Assembly: GCF_003325475.1 (NCBI RefSeq)
Contig: NZ_CP029495.1
Span: 3,348,001-3,412,000 of the forward strand
From: Chromobacterium phragmitis
GTDB lineage: Bacteria > Pseudomonadota > Gammaproteobacteria > Burkholderiales > Chromobacteriaceae
Reading direction: 5' to 3'
DNA: 64,000 bases
The notes under the pieces were generated by a model that saw only the letters and a list, made by a program, of their open reading frames with translations, was not told the origin of the DNA and did not search any database. The first letter of the stretch is position 1. The number at the start of each line of letters is the position of its first letter. Shown here piece after piece: positions 19,230 to 27,490 of this stretch. The translations under genes were made by a program, and so were the position numbers.

Positions 19230-20876
19230 ATGCACACCAAGCTCACATCCATCGCGCTATCCCTGTTGGCCGCCGGCCTGTTGTCCGCTTGCGCGACGCC
19301 GCCGGGCAAAGGTAATTACGATAGCGGCAAGACCTACAAGATCACCATCTTGCACACCAACGACCATCACGGCCGCTTCTGGCCCAATAGCGATGGCGAA
19401 TACGGCCTCGCCGCCCAGAAAACGGTGGTGGACAAGGTGCGCGCCGAGGTGAAGGCCGAAGGCGGCTACACGCTGCTGCTGTCCGGCGGCGACGTCAACA
19501 CCGGGGTGCCGGAGTCCGATCTGCAAAACGCCGAGCCGGATTTCCGCGGCATGGACCGCATCGGCTACGACGCGATGGCGGTGGGCAACCACGAGTTTGA
19601 CAAGCCGGTGCCAGTGCTGATGCAGCAGCGCAAGTGGATCAGCTTCCCGATGCTGTCCGCCAACATCTACCAGGACGGCAAGCGGATGTTCGATCCCTAC
19701 GCCATGTTCAACCTGGGCGGCGTCAAAGTGGCGGTGATGGGCCTGACCACCGACGACACCGCCAAGATGGTGAATCCGGCGCAGATCAAGGGCATTGAAT
19801 TCAAGAGCCCGGTCGCCGAGGCCGCCACCCTGGTGCCGGAGCTTCGCCGGAAGGCCGACATCGTCATCGCCGCTACCCACATGGGCCATTACGCGGACGG
19901 CAATCACGGCGTCAACGCGCCGGGCGATGTGGAGATGGCGCGCGCGGTGAAGGGCCTGGACCTGATCGTCGGCGGCCATAGCCAGAACCCGGTGTGCATG
20001 AAGGCGGAGAACGTTCGCGACGACGCCTACGTGCCGGGCGCGGCTTGCGCGCCGGACCGCCAGAACGGCGCCTGGATCGTGCAGGCGCACGAATGGGGCA
20101 AGTATGTCGGCCGCGCCGATTTCGAATTCCGCAACGGCAATCTCAAGCTGGTGAAATACCAGCTGATTCCGGTCAACCTGAAAAAGACGGTGAAAACGGC
20201 CGACGGCAAGACCGAGAAAGCGCCGTACGCCGAGCTGATTCCAGAGGACAGCAAGCTGAGAAGCTTCCTCAAGGCTTATCAGGACAGGGGGCAGGCCGAG
20301 TTGGGCGTCAAGGTGGGCGAGTTGTCGGCCAAGCTGGAGGGCGACCGCTCCGTGGTGCGCGGCCAGCCCACCAATCTGGGCGTGTTCGTCGGCGAGGCGA
20401 TGATGGCCAAGACCCAGGCCGATTTCGCGGTGATCAACTCCGGCGGCATCCGCGACTCGCTGCCGGCGGGCGTGGTCAGCTACAAGGATGTGCTCAAGGT
20501 GTTCCCCTTCGGCAGCACGCTGGCCTATGTCGACATGAGCGGGGCCGAGGCGCTGGATTACCTGAAGGCCGCGGCGCGGATGACGCCGGGGGCCGGGGCT
20601 TACGCCCAGTTCGCCGGCGTGAAGCTGCGCATCGTCGGCGGCGAGCTGCAGCAGGCGCTGGTAGGAGGCAAGCCCGTCGATCCGGCCAGGCGTTACCGCG
20701 TGGCGATCAACAGTTTCATGGCTGCGGGCGGCGACGGCTATCCCAAGATGGCTCAACATGCGGGTTACGTGAACACCGGCTTCGTCGACGCCGAGGTGCT
20801 GAAAGACTACGTGGCCAAGCATTCCCCGGTTAAGGCGGAGCGTTACGCGCCGGCAGAAGCGGTGCTGCGCCAGTAA
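19230..20876 (+). CDS. ushA: 5'-nucleotidase / UDP-sugar hydrolase lipoprotein (UshA-like)
   Basis: 548 aa. Periplasmic metallophosphoesterase that dephosphorylates nucleotides and splits UDP-sugars. The signal peptide ends in the lipobox LLSAC (Cys21), so this form is lipid-anchored, unlike soluble E. coli UshA. The metal-site blocks are ILHTNDHHGRFW, SGGDVNTG, AVGNHEFDK, ATHMGHYA and GGHSQNP. The C-terminal substrate domain has INSGGIRDSL and FPFGSTLAYVDMSG, and the base-stacking region NSFMAAGGDGYPK. The ribosome site AAGGAG is strong. Monocistronic with a terminator at 20899. Confidence 0.93.
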   Translation: MHTKLTSIALSLLAAGLLSACATPPGKGNYDSGKTYKITILHTNDHHGRFWPNSDGEYGLAAQKTVVDKVRAEVKAEGGYTLLLSGGDVNTGVPESDLQNAEPDFRGMDRIGYDAMAVGNHEFDKPVPVLMQQRKWISFPMLSANIYQDGKRMFDPYAMFNLGGVKVAVMGLTTDDTAKMVNPAQIKGIEFKSPVAEAATLVPELRRKADIVIAATHMGHYADGNHGVNAPGDVEMARAVKGLDLIVGGHSQNPVCMKAENVRDDAYVPGAACAPDRQNGAWIVQAHEWGKYVGRADFEFRNGNLKLVKYQLIPVNLKKTVKTADGKTEKAPYAELIPEDSKLRSFLKAYQDRGQAELGVKVGELSAKLEGDRSVVRGQPTNLGVFVGEAMMAKTQADFAVINSGGIRDSLPAGVVSYKDVLKVFPFGSTLAYVDMSGAEALDYLKAAARMTPGAGAYAQFAGVKLRIVGGELQQALVGGKPVDPARRYRVAINSFMAAGGDGYPKMAQHAGYVNTGFVDAEVLKDYVAKHSPVKAERYAPAEAVLRQ

Positions 20877-20898
20877 GTCCAGGGCGAGGCAAGGAAAG

Positions 20899-20924
20899 GC
20901 CGCGTCGGCAGACGCGGCTTTTTT
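20899..20924 (+). terminator. Terminator of ushA
   Basis: GCCGCGTC, GGCA loop, GACGCGGC, then six T, 22 bp after the stop. Confidence 0.9.
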
Positions 20925-21143
20925 CATTTCCGAAGCTGGCGGATTATCTGGGGGAGGATGGTTGGCATGTAGTCTGGCAGCTACATTGTTTTGTGTTTGC
21001 CGACGGTCAAGGAAGCCCGTTTTGCCAGCCGCGGCCCGCTTGAGGCGGCTGTCGCGGCAATGGTATGGTGGTGGTGTTAGCAGCGTAGGCCAGCTGTCCA
21101 GCCCAGGCGCTGCCCAGACAGTCCACACTATCAGGTTGCGATC

Positions 21144-22361
21144 ATGACCAAGCCAAGAGCCGTATATCTGCAATCCGGCGGACCCACCGCCGTTCTGAAC
21201 GCCTCCGCCCAGGGCGCGATTGAAACCGCGCGCCGCCTGGGGCTTTCCCTTTATGCCGCTTACGATGGGCTGGCCGGCCTGCTCGATGGCCGGCTGTGCG
21301 ATACCGACGCGGTATCCGATACCGCCATCGCCCAGCTCGCCTTCATGCCCGGCGGCAGCTTCGGCGTCAGCCGCCGCATGATAGGCACTTACGAGGAGGC
21401 GCCGGAAGACTGGCTGCGCCTGCGCGACGTGCTGGCCAAGCACGACATCCGCTATCTGCTGATCAACGGCGGCAACGGCTCGCTGGGCTGCGCCGAGCGG
21501 CTGGTGGATTTTGAAAAGCACACGGGCTACAAGCTGGGCGTGATCGGCATCCCCAAGACCATAGACAACGACCTGGTGGGTACCGACAACAGCCCCGGCT
21601 ACGGCTCCTCCGCCAAGTTCCTGGCCAGCGCCATGCGCGAGGTGGGCCTGGACATGACCAGCATGGGCTGGGGCCGCGTCTTCATCATGGAAACCATGGG
21701 CCGCCATACCGGCTGGCTGGCCGCCGCCTGCGCCGCCTCCTCACGCAGCCCGCAGGAAGCGCCGCACCTGCTGCTGCTGCCGGAAGTGCCGTTCGATCAG
21801 GAACGCTTCCTGGCCGCGCTGGACGGCTGCCTGGCCAAGTACGGCCAGTGCGCGATCGCGGTGGCCGAGGGCATTACCGGCAAGGATGGCCGCTTCGTCG
21901 CCGAGGCGAAGAAGTCCGAAACCTACGGCCACGAGCAACTCGGCGGCGCCGGCCACTGGCTGGCCCAACTGATTCTGCGCGAGCGCGGCATCTCCGCCCA
22001 TGTCGCCCAGGTGGACTATCTGCAGCGCGCCGGCGGCCACCTGGCGTCCGCCACCGATGTGCGCCAAGCCTATGTGATGGGCGAGAAGGCGGTGGAGTGG
22101 CTGCTGGCAGGCAAGACAGGCCTGATGGCTGGCATCCGGCGCTTGAACGACCATCCTTACTGTTGGAACGTGGACGAAGTGCCGCTGTCGGCGGTGGGCG
22201 ACAAGGAAAAATCGCTGCCGCCGGAATTCATCGGCGAGGATGGCTTCAGCGTCACCCAGGCTTTCCTCGATTACGTGAAGCCGTTGATGGAAGGCGAACG
22301 CATCCCGCCGTTCAAGGATGGTTTGCCCGACTACCGACCCATCGCCTGGCCGCGCGTCTGA
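21144..22361 (+). CDS. 6-phosphofructokinase, PPi-type group with mixed signature
   Basis: 405-aa phosphofructokinase converting fructose 6-phosphate to fructose 1,6-bisphosphate. The substrate block PKTIDNDL (137-144) has Lys138, the residue linked to pyrophosphate use (position 124 in E. coli PfkA). The donor loop is GGNGSLG (109-115), with Asn111 replacing the usual Asp and Gly112 as in ATP enzymes (position 104). MGRHTGWLA, GGHLASATD and YGHEQLGGAG are also present. The donor therefore cannot be called from sequence. It lies alone between two terminators; 220 bp upstream hold no gene. Chromobacterium-type bacteria with such enzymes often lack PfkA, but that cannot be checked here. Confidence 0.9.
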   Translation: MTKPRAVYLQSGGPTAVLNASAQGAIETARRLGLSLYAAYDGLAGLLDGRLCDTDAVSDTAIAQLAFMPGGSFGVSRRMIGTYEEAPEDWLRLRDVLAKHDIRYLLINGGNGSLGCAERLVDFEKHTGYKLGVIGIPKTIDNDLVGTDNSPGYGSSAKFLASAMREVGLDMTSMGWGRVFIMETMGRHTGWLAAACAASSRSPQEAPHLLLLPEVPFDQERFLAALDGCLAKYGQCAIAVAEGITGKDGRFVAEAKKSETYGHEQLGGAGHWLAQLILRERGISAHVAQVDYLQRAGGHLASATDVRQAYVMGEKAVEWLLAGKTGLMAGIRRLNDHPYCWNVDEVPLSAVGDKEKSLPPEFIGEDGFSVTQAFLDYVKPLMEGERIPPFKDGLPDYRPIAWPRV

Positions 22362-22378
22362 TTGTGTTTGGGGAATGG

Positions 22379-22404
22379 CCGCCGCTTGCCGGCGGTTTTT
22401 CTTT
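22379..22404 (+). terminator. Terminator of the phosphofructokinase gene
   Basis: CCGCCG, CTTG loop, CCGGCGG with TTTTTCTTT following, 18 bp after the stop. Confidence 0.8.
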
Positions 22405-22582
22405 GCCCGGCGCTGGTGCGCGCTGTCCGGGGGTGTGTAAAATGCCGGCTTCTCTGTTGGATTGAAAGCGCAACACGGGTTTGCGGCTGGGTCGGGGCGT
22501 TTTGCTGTCGCGTGCTTGGAATGGCGTCATGCGGGCGCGGCGGCGACGGGACCCTTCTTGCCGGTGCCTGGATGTCATCTCC

Positions 22583-24667
22583 ATGTCTTTGAATATCACA
22601 CCCAGTGTCGGCGCGGATAGTTATCGTCCCGACATAGACGGCCTGCGGGCCTTTGCCGTGCTCAGCGTCGTCGCGTTTCACATCGGGTTGCCGGGCTTGC
22701 CTGGCGGCTTTATCGGGGTCGACATCTTCTTTGTCATCTCCGGCTACCTGATCAGCGGCCTCCTGAAAAAGGAACTGGTCGAGCGGGGGCGGATAGATTT
22801 CAAGGCCTTTTACGCGCGCCGCATCCGGCGGTTGGCGCCGGCCCTGGTGCTGGTGGTGCTGGCCACTTTGCTCGCCGCCTATTTCGTCATGCTGCCAGAC
22901 GACCAGAACAAGTTGGGCCGGGAGGTGCGCGGCGTCGCGCTGCTGTCGGCCAACCATCACTTTCTGCAGCACGCTTTCGACTACTTTGATTCCGATTCCG
23001 ATCTGAAGCCGATGCTCCACATCTGGTCTCTGGCGGTGGAGGAGCAGTATTACCTGGTGTGGCCGCTGTTGATGTGGCTGGTGTTCCGCCGCTGGGGCAG
23101 CGGAAGCTCTGGCAGGGAGCGCCCGGTGCGCGGGCTGCTATCCCTGGTCTGGCTGCTGTCGTTCGGCCTGTGCCTGTGGCTGTCGCTGCATGACACGCCC
23201 AGAGCGTTTTACCTGATGCCGGCTCGCGCCTGGGAGTTTGCTTCCGGCGCGCTGCTGGCGATGGCGCCGCAGCGAGCGATGGGCCGCGGGCGGGCGGCGT
23301 CGCTGGCCGGGGCGGGCTTGCTGTTGCTGGCCGGCTCGGTTTTGTTCCTGAACGATAAGATGCTGTTCCCGGGGTGGATCGCCCTGCTGCCGGTGCTGGG
23401 TACGGTATTGCTGATCTGGGGCGGAGCGGCGAACCGGGACAATCCGGTCAGCAGGCTGATGTCCTGGCGGCCCTGGGTGGTGGTCGGCATTCTTTCTTAC
23501 GGTTTTTACCTGTGGCATTGGCCTCTGTTGGTGCTCGGGCGCTATTGGGGATTGGGAGAGCGCGCGCTTGAGCGCGACTTCCTGCTGGGCGGCGTGCTGG
23601 CCTTGGGCCTGGCCTGGCTCAGCTATCGCTATGTCGAGCAGCCGTTGCGCCAGCGCCGCCTGCCCTGCCTGGGCGCGGTCAAGCCGACGCTGAAAACCGG
23701 CCTGTGGCTGACTCTGTCGATGTGGTTGCTGGGCACGGTGTCCATGTACGCGCCCAAGCATTTTCCGTGGCTGGGGCAGCAGGCCATTCTTCAGGCCAAG
23801 CATGACGCGATGTCGTTCAACGACGCGTGCAATATGCCGGGCGACGGCTTGCCGCTCCCGCCTCGAGCGGCCTGCATGATAGGGCAGCCGAATGCGCCTC
23901 TGCGCCTGCTGGCCTGGGGGGATTCCCATACCGACCACCTGATGCCGATGTATGAGCAGTTGGCCAAACAGCATGGCGTGTCCATTCTGAGGCGGGTCTA
24001 CCATGGCTGCCCTCCGCTGCCGGATGTCACGCCGGTGGGCGAGGGCAAGATGCGGACCTGGTGCACCCGCTTCGCGCGCGCAGTGCGCGAGGAGTTGCCG
24101 GATTTGAAAGCCAAGGGCGTGACCGGGGTGTTGATGAACGCCCGCTGGATAGGCTACGCCGCGGAGGTGCTGCCTGGCAGGCCAGCGCAGACTGGGGTGG
24201 TGGAGGCGGGCCTGCAGGGCGTGCCGAAACTGCCGGGCAATATGATCGCCGGCGTGCCGCCGCTGGATCACGCCAGCTCGATGCGCGTGCTGGAAGCGGC
24301 GCTGGGCAGGCAGGCGGCTTATCTGCAATCGCTTGGCTTGAAGCTGGTGTTGGTATCGCCTGAGCCGGAGATGCGCTATTCCCCGGCAGAGTGCGTCGCG
24401 CGGAAGGGCGCGCAGGCTTGTAATGTGCCGCGCCAAAACGTGGAGTCGGAGCGCGCCGAAGTGGCGGCCATGCTGGGGCGCCTAACGGCTGCGCATGCGA
24501 ATGTCCGCCTGTGGGACCCGATAAACCGCTTCTGCGACGCGGACACCTGCTACGCCAGCAAGAACGGCCTGATCCGCTACCAGGACCGCGATCATATCGG
24601 CGCCACCATGGCGCGCAGCTTGGGCGCGGATTTCGACGTCGATTTTCGTTGGGCTCTGGCACCGTGA
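22583..24667 (+). CDS. OafA-like acyltransferase with SGNH domain
   Basis: 694-aa inner-membrane enzyme that O-acetylates a polysaccharide, most likely LPS O-antigen. The acyltransferase-3 membrane domain starts with YRPDIDGLRAFAVLSVVAFH, with the FFVISGYLI block and ARRIRRLAPALV, and has about ten TM segments up to residue ~400. After one more TM comes a periplasmic SGNH domain with WGDSHTDHL (Ser nucleophile) and DRDHIGATMARSLG (catalytic Asp/His). The frame is open from 22481; ATG 22583 gives the canonical N-terminus but has a weak ribosome site. No sugar-biosynthesis genes adjoin it. Confidence 0.9.
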   Translation: MSLNITPSVGADSYRPDIDGLRAFAVLSVVAFHIGLPGLPGGFIGVDIFFVISGYLISGLLKKELVERGRIDFKAFYARRIRRLAPALVLVVLATLLAAYFVMLPDDQNKLGREVRGVALLSANHHFLQHAFDYFDSDSDLKPMLHIWSLAVEEQYYLVWPLLMWLVFRRWGSGSSGRERPVRGLLSLVWLLSFGLCLWLSLHDTPRAFYLMPARAWEFASGALLAMAPQRAMGRGRAASLAGAGLLLLAGSVLFLNDKMLFPGWIALLPVLGTVLLIWGGAANRDNPVSRLMSWRPWVVVGILSYGFYLWHWPLLVLGRYWGLGERALERDFLLGGVLALGLAWLSYRYVEQPLRQRRLPCLGAVKPTLKTGLWLTLSMWLLGTVSMYAPKHFPWLGQQAILQAKHDAMSFNDACNMPGDGLPLPPRAACMIGQPNAPLRLLAWGDSHTDHLMPMYEQLAKQHGVSILRRVYHGCPPLPDVTPVGEGKMRTWCTRFARAVREELPDLKAKGVTGVLMNARWIGYAAEVLPGRPAQTGVVEAGLQGVPKLPGNMIAGVPPLDHASSMRVLEAALGRQAAYLQSLGLKLVLVSPEPEMRYSPAECVARKGAQACNVPRQNVESERAEVAAMLGRLTAAHANVRLWDPINRFCDADTCYASKNGLIRYQDRDHIGATMARSLGADFDVDFRWALAP

Positions 24668-24759
24668 CGCGCCGGGCCCCGGTTGCGGTTTTCTGCACAG
24701 CCGGGAAGCCCACTCTGATACAATCCGAACTTTTGACTGTCCAACCATAGGTTTCAATC

Positions 24760-26133
24760 ATGCTTAGCCTGTACAACACACTGACCCGCCAGAAGGAAGC
24801 GTTCAAACCCATCGAACCCGGCAAAGTGAGCATGTACGTCTGCGGCATGACCGTTTACGACCTCTGTCACATCGGCCACGCGCGCATGCTGGCCGCCTTC
24901 GACGTGATCTACCGCTGGCTGAAGACGTCGGGCTACGACGTGACCTATGTCCGCAACATCACCGACATCGAGGACAAGATCATCAAGCGCGCGCTGGAGC
25001 GCGGCATCACGCCGGATCAACTGGTGGAGGATACCATCGCCGACATGCGCCAGGACGCCGCCGCGCTGGGCCTGCTGCCGCCGACGCACGAGCCGCGCGC
25101 CACCCACCACGTGGGCGGCATGATAGCGCTGATCGAACAGCTGATCGCCAACGGCAAGGCCTATCCGGCCGCCAACGGCGACGTCTACTACGCGGTGCGC
25201 GAGTTCGAGGGCTACGGCAAGCTGTCCGGCCGCACGCTGGACAAGCTGCGCGCCGGCGAGCGGGTGGAAGTGGACCCGAACAAGCGCGATCCGCTGGATT
25301 TCGTGCTGTGGAAGGCCGCCAAGCCGGGCGAGCCGTCCTGGGACAGCCCGTGGGGCAAGGGCCGTCCGGGCTGGCATATCGAGTGCTCGGTGATGAGCTG
25401 CCACCATCTGGGCGAGCATTTCGACATCCACGGCGGCGGCGAGGACCTGCAGTTCCCGCACCATGAGAACGAAATCGCCCAGTCCGAGGGCGCGCACGGC
25501 CATCAGTATGTCAATTACTGGCTGCACAACGGCTTCATCAATGTCGACGGCGAGAAAATGTCCAAAAGCCTGGGCAACTTCTTCACCATCCGCGACGTGC
25601 TGCAGCACTTCGACGGCGAGGTGATCCGCTTCTTCATCGTGCGCAGCCACTACCGCAGCCCGGTGAACTACACCGACGGCATCCTCAACGACGCCAAGCA
25701 CGGCCTGACCCGACTGTACACCGCCCTGCGCGGCATCGAGCTGCCGGCGTCCGCGGGCATCGATTGGAACAACGCTTACGCCGCCCGCTTCAAGGCGGCG
25801 ATGGACGACGACTTCAATTCGTCCGAGGCGGTGGCGGTGCTGTTCGAGCTGGCCGGCGAAGTGAACAAGAGCCGCGACCCGCAGCTGGCCCGCCTGTTGA
25901 AGGATCTGGCCGGCGCGCTGGGCCTGCTGGAGCGCGATCCCGAGGCCTTCCTGAAGGGCGGCGCCGGCGAGGGAGAGTTGTCCGCCGAGCAAGTGGAAGG
26001 GCTGATCCAGGCGCGCAAGGACGCGCGCGCCGCCAAGAATTGGGCCGAGTCCGACCGCATCCGCGACGAGCTGACCGCCAAAGGCATCGTGCTGGAAGAC
26101 GGCGCCGGCGGCACCATCTGGCGCCGCGCCTGA
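24760..26133 (+). CDS. cysS: Cysteinyl-tRNA synthetase
   Basis: 457-aa class Ia synthetase. Zinc ligand Cys28 in YVCGMTVYD, HIGH box at 37-40, zinc site HIECSVM and HGGGEDLQFPHHENE, and KMSKS at 266-270. Length is standard (E. coli 461). A TACAAT -10 lies about 40 bp upstream (around 24718). Next gene rpmE follows after 108 bp with its own promoter. Confidence 0.97.
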   Translation: MLSLYNTLTRQKEAFKPIEPGKVSMYVCGMTVYDLCHIGHARMLAAFDVIYRWLKTSGYDVTYVRNITDIEDKIIKRALERGITPDQLVEDTIADMRQDAAALGLLPPTHEPRATHHVGGMIALIEQLIANGKAYPAANGDVYYAVREFEGYGKLSGRTLDKLRAGERVEVDPNKRDPLDFVLWKAAKPGEPSWDSPWGKGRPGWHIECSVMSCHHLGEHFDIHGGGEDLQFPHHENEIAQSEGAHGHQYVNYWLHNGFINVDGEKMSKSLGNFFTIRDVLQHFDGEVIRFFIVRSHYRSPVNYTDGILNDAKHGLTRLYTALRGIELPASAGIDWNNAYAARFKAAMDDDFNSSEAVAVLFELAGEVNKSRDPQLARLLKDLAGALGLLERDPEAFLKGGAGEGELSAEQVEGLIQARKDARAAKNWAESDRIRDELTAKGIVLEDGAGGTIWRRA

Positions 26134-26137
26134 CGCG

Positions 26138-26182
26138 GTTTGGCCGCCAGCGCTTGTCAACGGCGGCCAAACGGCGGATAAT
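26138..26182 (+). promoter_or_regulatory. rpmE promoter with overlapping inverted repeat
   Basis: TTGTCA at 26154-26159, 17-bp spacer, GATAAT at 26177-26182: a near-consensus sigma-70 promoter. The -35 box lies in the loop of an inverted repeat with arms GTTTGGCCGCC (26138-26148) and GGCGGCCAAAC (26162-26172). The hairpin has no T run. It could end cysS transcription or take part in control of rpmE; neither is shown. Confidence 0.6.
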
Positions 26183-26241
26183 GCCGTGTTTCGTAAAGCA
26201 GTGCAGGCAAAACCCCTGCACCCGATTTGAAAGGTAGAGAG

Positions 26242-26457
26242 ATGAAAACCGATATTCACCCGAACTACAAAGAACTGTCCGTCACCTGCTCCTGCGGTCA
26301 ACAGTTCGTGACCAAGTCCACCATGTCCAAGGACGCCTTCTCCATCGAAGTGTGCTCCAGCTGCCACCCGTTCTACACCGGCAAGCAAAAGATCGTGGAC
26401 ACCGCCGGCCGCGTGGACAAGTTCAACCAGAAGTTCGGCAGCTTCTTCAAGCGCTAA
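26242..26457 (+). CDS. rpmE: 50S ribosomal protein L31, zinc-binding type
   Basis: 71 aa. The four zinc ligands are C16, C18, C38 and C41 (CSC and CSSC), so this is the C+ form used in zinc-replete cells; the zinc-free paralogue is not in the window. HPFYTGKQKIVDTAGRVDKFNQ is the family core. AGAGAG precedes ATG 26242; the in-frame ATG at 26227 lies upstream of the ribosome site. Ends in a strong terminator. Confidence 0.97.
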   Translation: MKTDIHPNYKELSVTCSCGQQFVTKSTMSKDAFSIEVCSSCHPFYTGKQKIVDTAGRVDKFNQKFGSFFKR

Positions 26458-26480
26458 GCGCTACGCCGGATTCCGGAAGA

Positions 26481-26512
26481 AAAAAAAGGCAGCTTTATGG
26501 CTGCCTTTTTTT
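26481..26512 (+). terminator. Terminator of rpmE
   Basis: A run of A, GGCAGC, loop, GCTGCC, then seven T; 24 bp after rpmE. The A and T runs make it work in both directions. Confidence 0.92.
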
Positions 26513-26548
26513 GTTCTGCGGCGTAGGAAATTGCAATGCGAGATAAAT

Positions 26549-27484
26549 ATGGCCCTGCATATTGTTTACTTGTCACACGGCGGCAAGAAATACCACGATC
26601 AAACCCGATTTTCCATTCTGACGCTGCTGCACCTGCTGATCGCCGAGCGCCGAGATGACATCCAAGTCGCGGTTTACACCGACGATCCCGCCAGCGTGCC
26701 GCAGCATGAACTGATTAAGATTTTCCCCCTCACCGCGCAGCAGCTGCGCAGTTATCGCGGCCAATTCGACTACGTGCACCGCATCAAGCTGATGGTGATG
26801 CAATGGGCGAACGCCGAACTGGGCTCCGCGTTGATGTACGTGGATTGCGATACCCGTTGGTTGTCGCTGCCGCATTCGGTGTTCCAGGCGCTGGAGCAGG
26901 GCGGCGTTTGTTGCATGCATGTGAAGGAAGGCAGTTTGGGACCAGGCTTCTTCCCGGAATATCAAGCGGCTGTCCGCAAGCATGAGGCTCCATTGCGAAG
27001 TTTGGGTCTGGCTGATGGTTTGGCGCTGGAAATGTGGAATTCCGGCGTGATCGGCACGCCGGCCGGCGCGGATGCGTTCTACGCCAGCGCGTTGGCCATC
27101 AACGATTATCTGCTGCCGCGGATGCGCCCGCGGAATTGGACTGAGCAATTCGCGCTGTCACTGGTCGCCTGCAGCCAATACAGGATGCTGGCGCTGGGCG
27201 ATGCCTTGCACCACTATTGGAATTACAGCTACGAAGCCCCCATTTATCTTCAGGAAGTGTTCTCGGCAATGGATGCCAGCTGGGATGTGGAGCGGCAAGC
27301 CCGTTATTGCGCCGAGCTGGAATGGGACGAGGCCAGGTTGAAGGCGATTCAGGCCGCGCCGGAACACAAGCATCGCCGTCGCAGCAATAAGTGGCGCGCG
27401 TCCATCGCCAAGCGCAAGATAGACCTGCGGGCTTGGCTGGCCCTGTTGACCGGTGGGCTGAGTCAACCCCCTCATCAAGTCTGA
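26549..27484 (+). CDS. Putative GT-A-type glycosyltransferase
   Basis: 311 aa, not a family I can name. The N-terminus IVYLSHGGKKYHDQTRFSIL and the VAVYTDDP strand look like a nucleotide-sugar binding fold; LMYVDCDTRWL near residue 98 supplies a DxD metal motif, and WNSGVIGTP near 170 is the usual acceptor-side motif. Near the C-terminus it is very basic (HKHRRRSNKWRASIAKRK), which may bind membranes. No TM segment. The next gene starts 6 bp later and is a membrane sugar transferase, so a joint role in glycan building is plausible. ATG 26549 has GAGA 5 nt upstream; a TTG at 26531 is the alternative. Confidence 0.65.
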   Translation: MALHIVYLSHGGKKYHDQTRFSILTLLHLLIAERRDDIQVAVYTDDPASVPQHELIKIFPLTAQQLRSYRGQFDYVHRIKLMVMQWANAELGSALMYVDCDTRWLSLPHSVFQALEQGGVCCMHVKEGSLGPGFFPEYQAAVRKHEAPLRSLGLADGLALEMWNSGVIGTPAGADAFYASALAINDYLLPRMRPRNWTEQFALSLVACSQYRMLALGDALHHYWNYSYEAPIYLQEVFSAMDASWDVERQARYCAELEWDEARLKAIQAAPEHKHRRRSNKWRASIAKRKIDLRAWLALLTGGLSQPPHQV

Positions 27485-27490
27485 TCCGAC

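Noticed and set aside
19257..21707. An 816-codon open frame opposite the nucleotidase and phosphofructokinase genes
   Set aside because: It crosses two real genes and a terminator on the opposite strand and shows no family motif.
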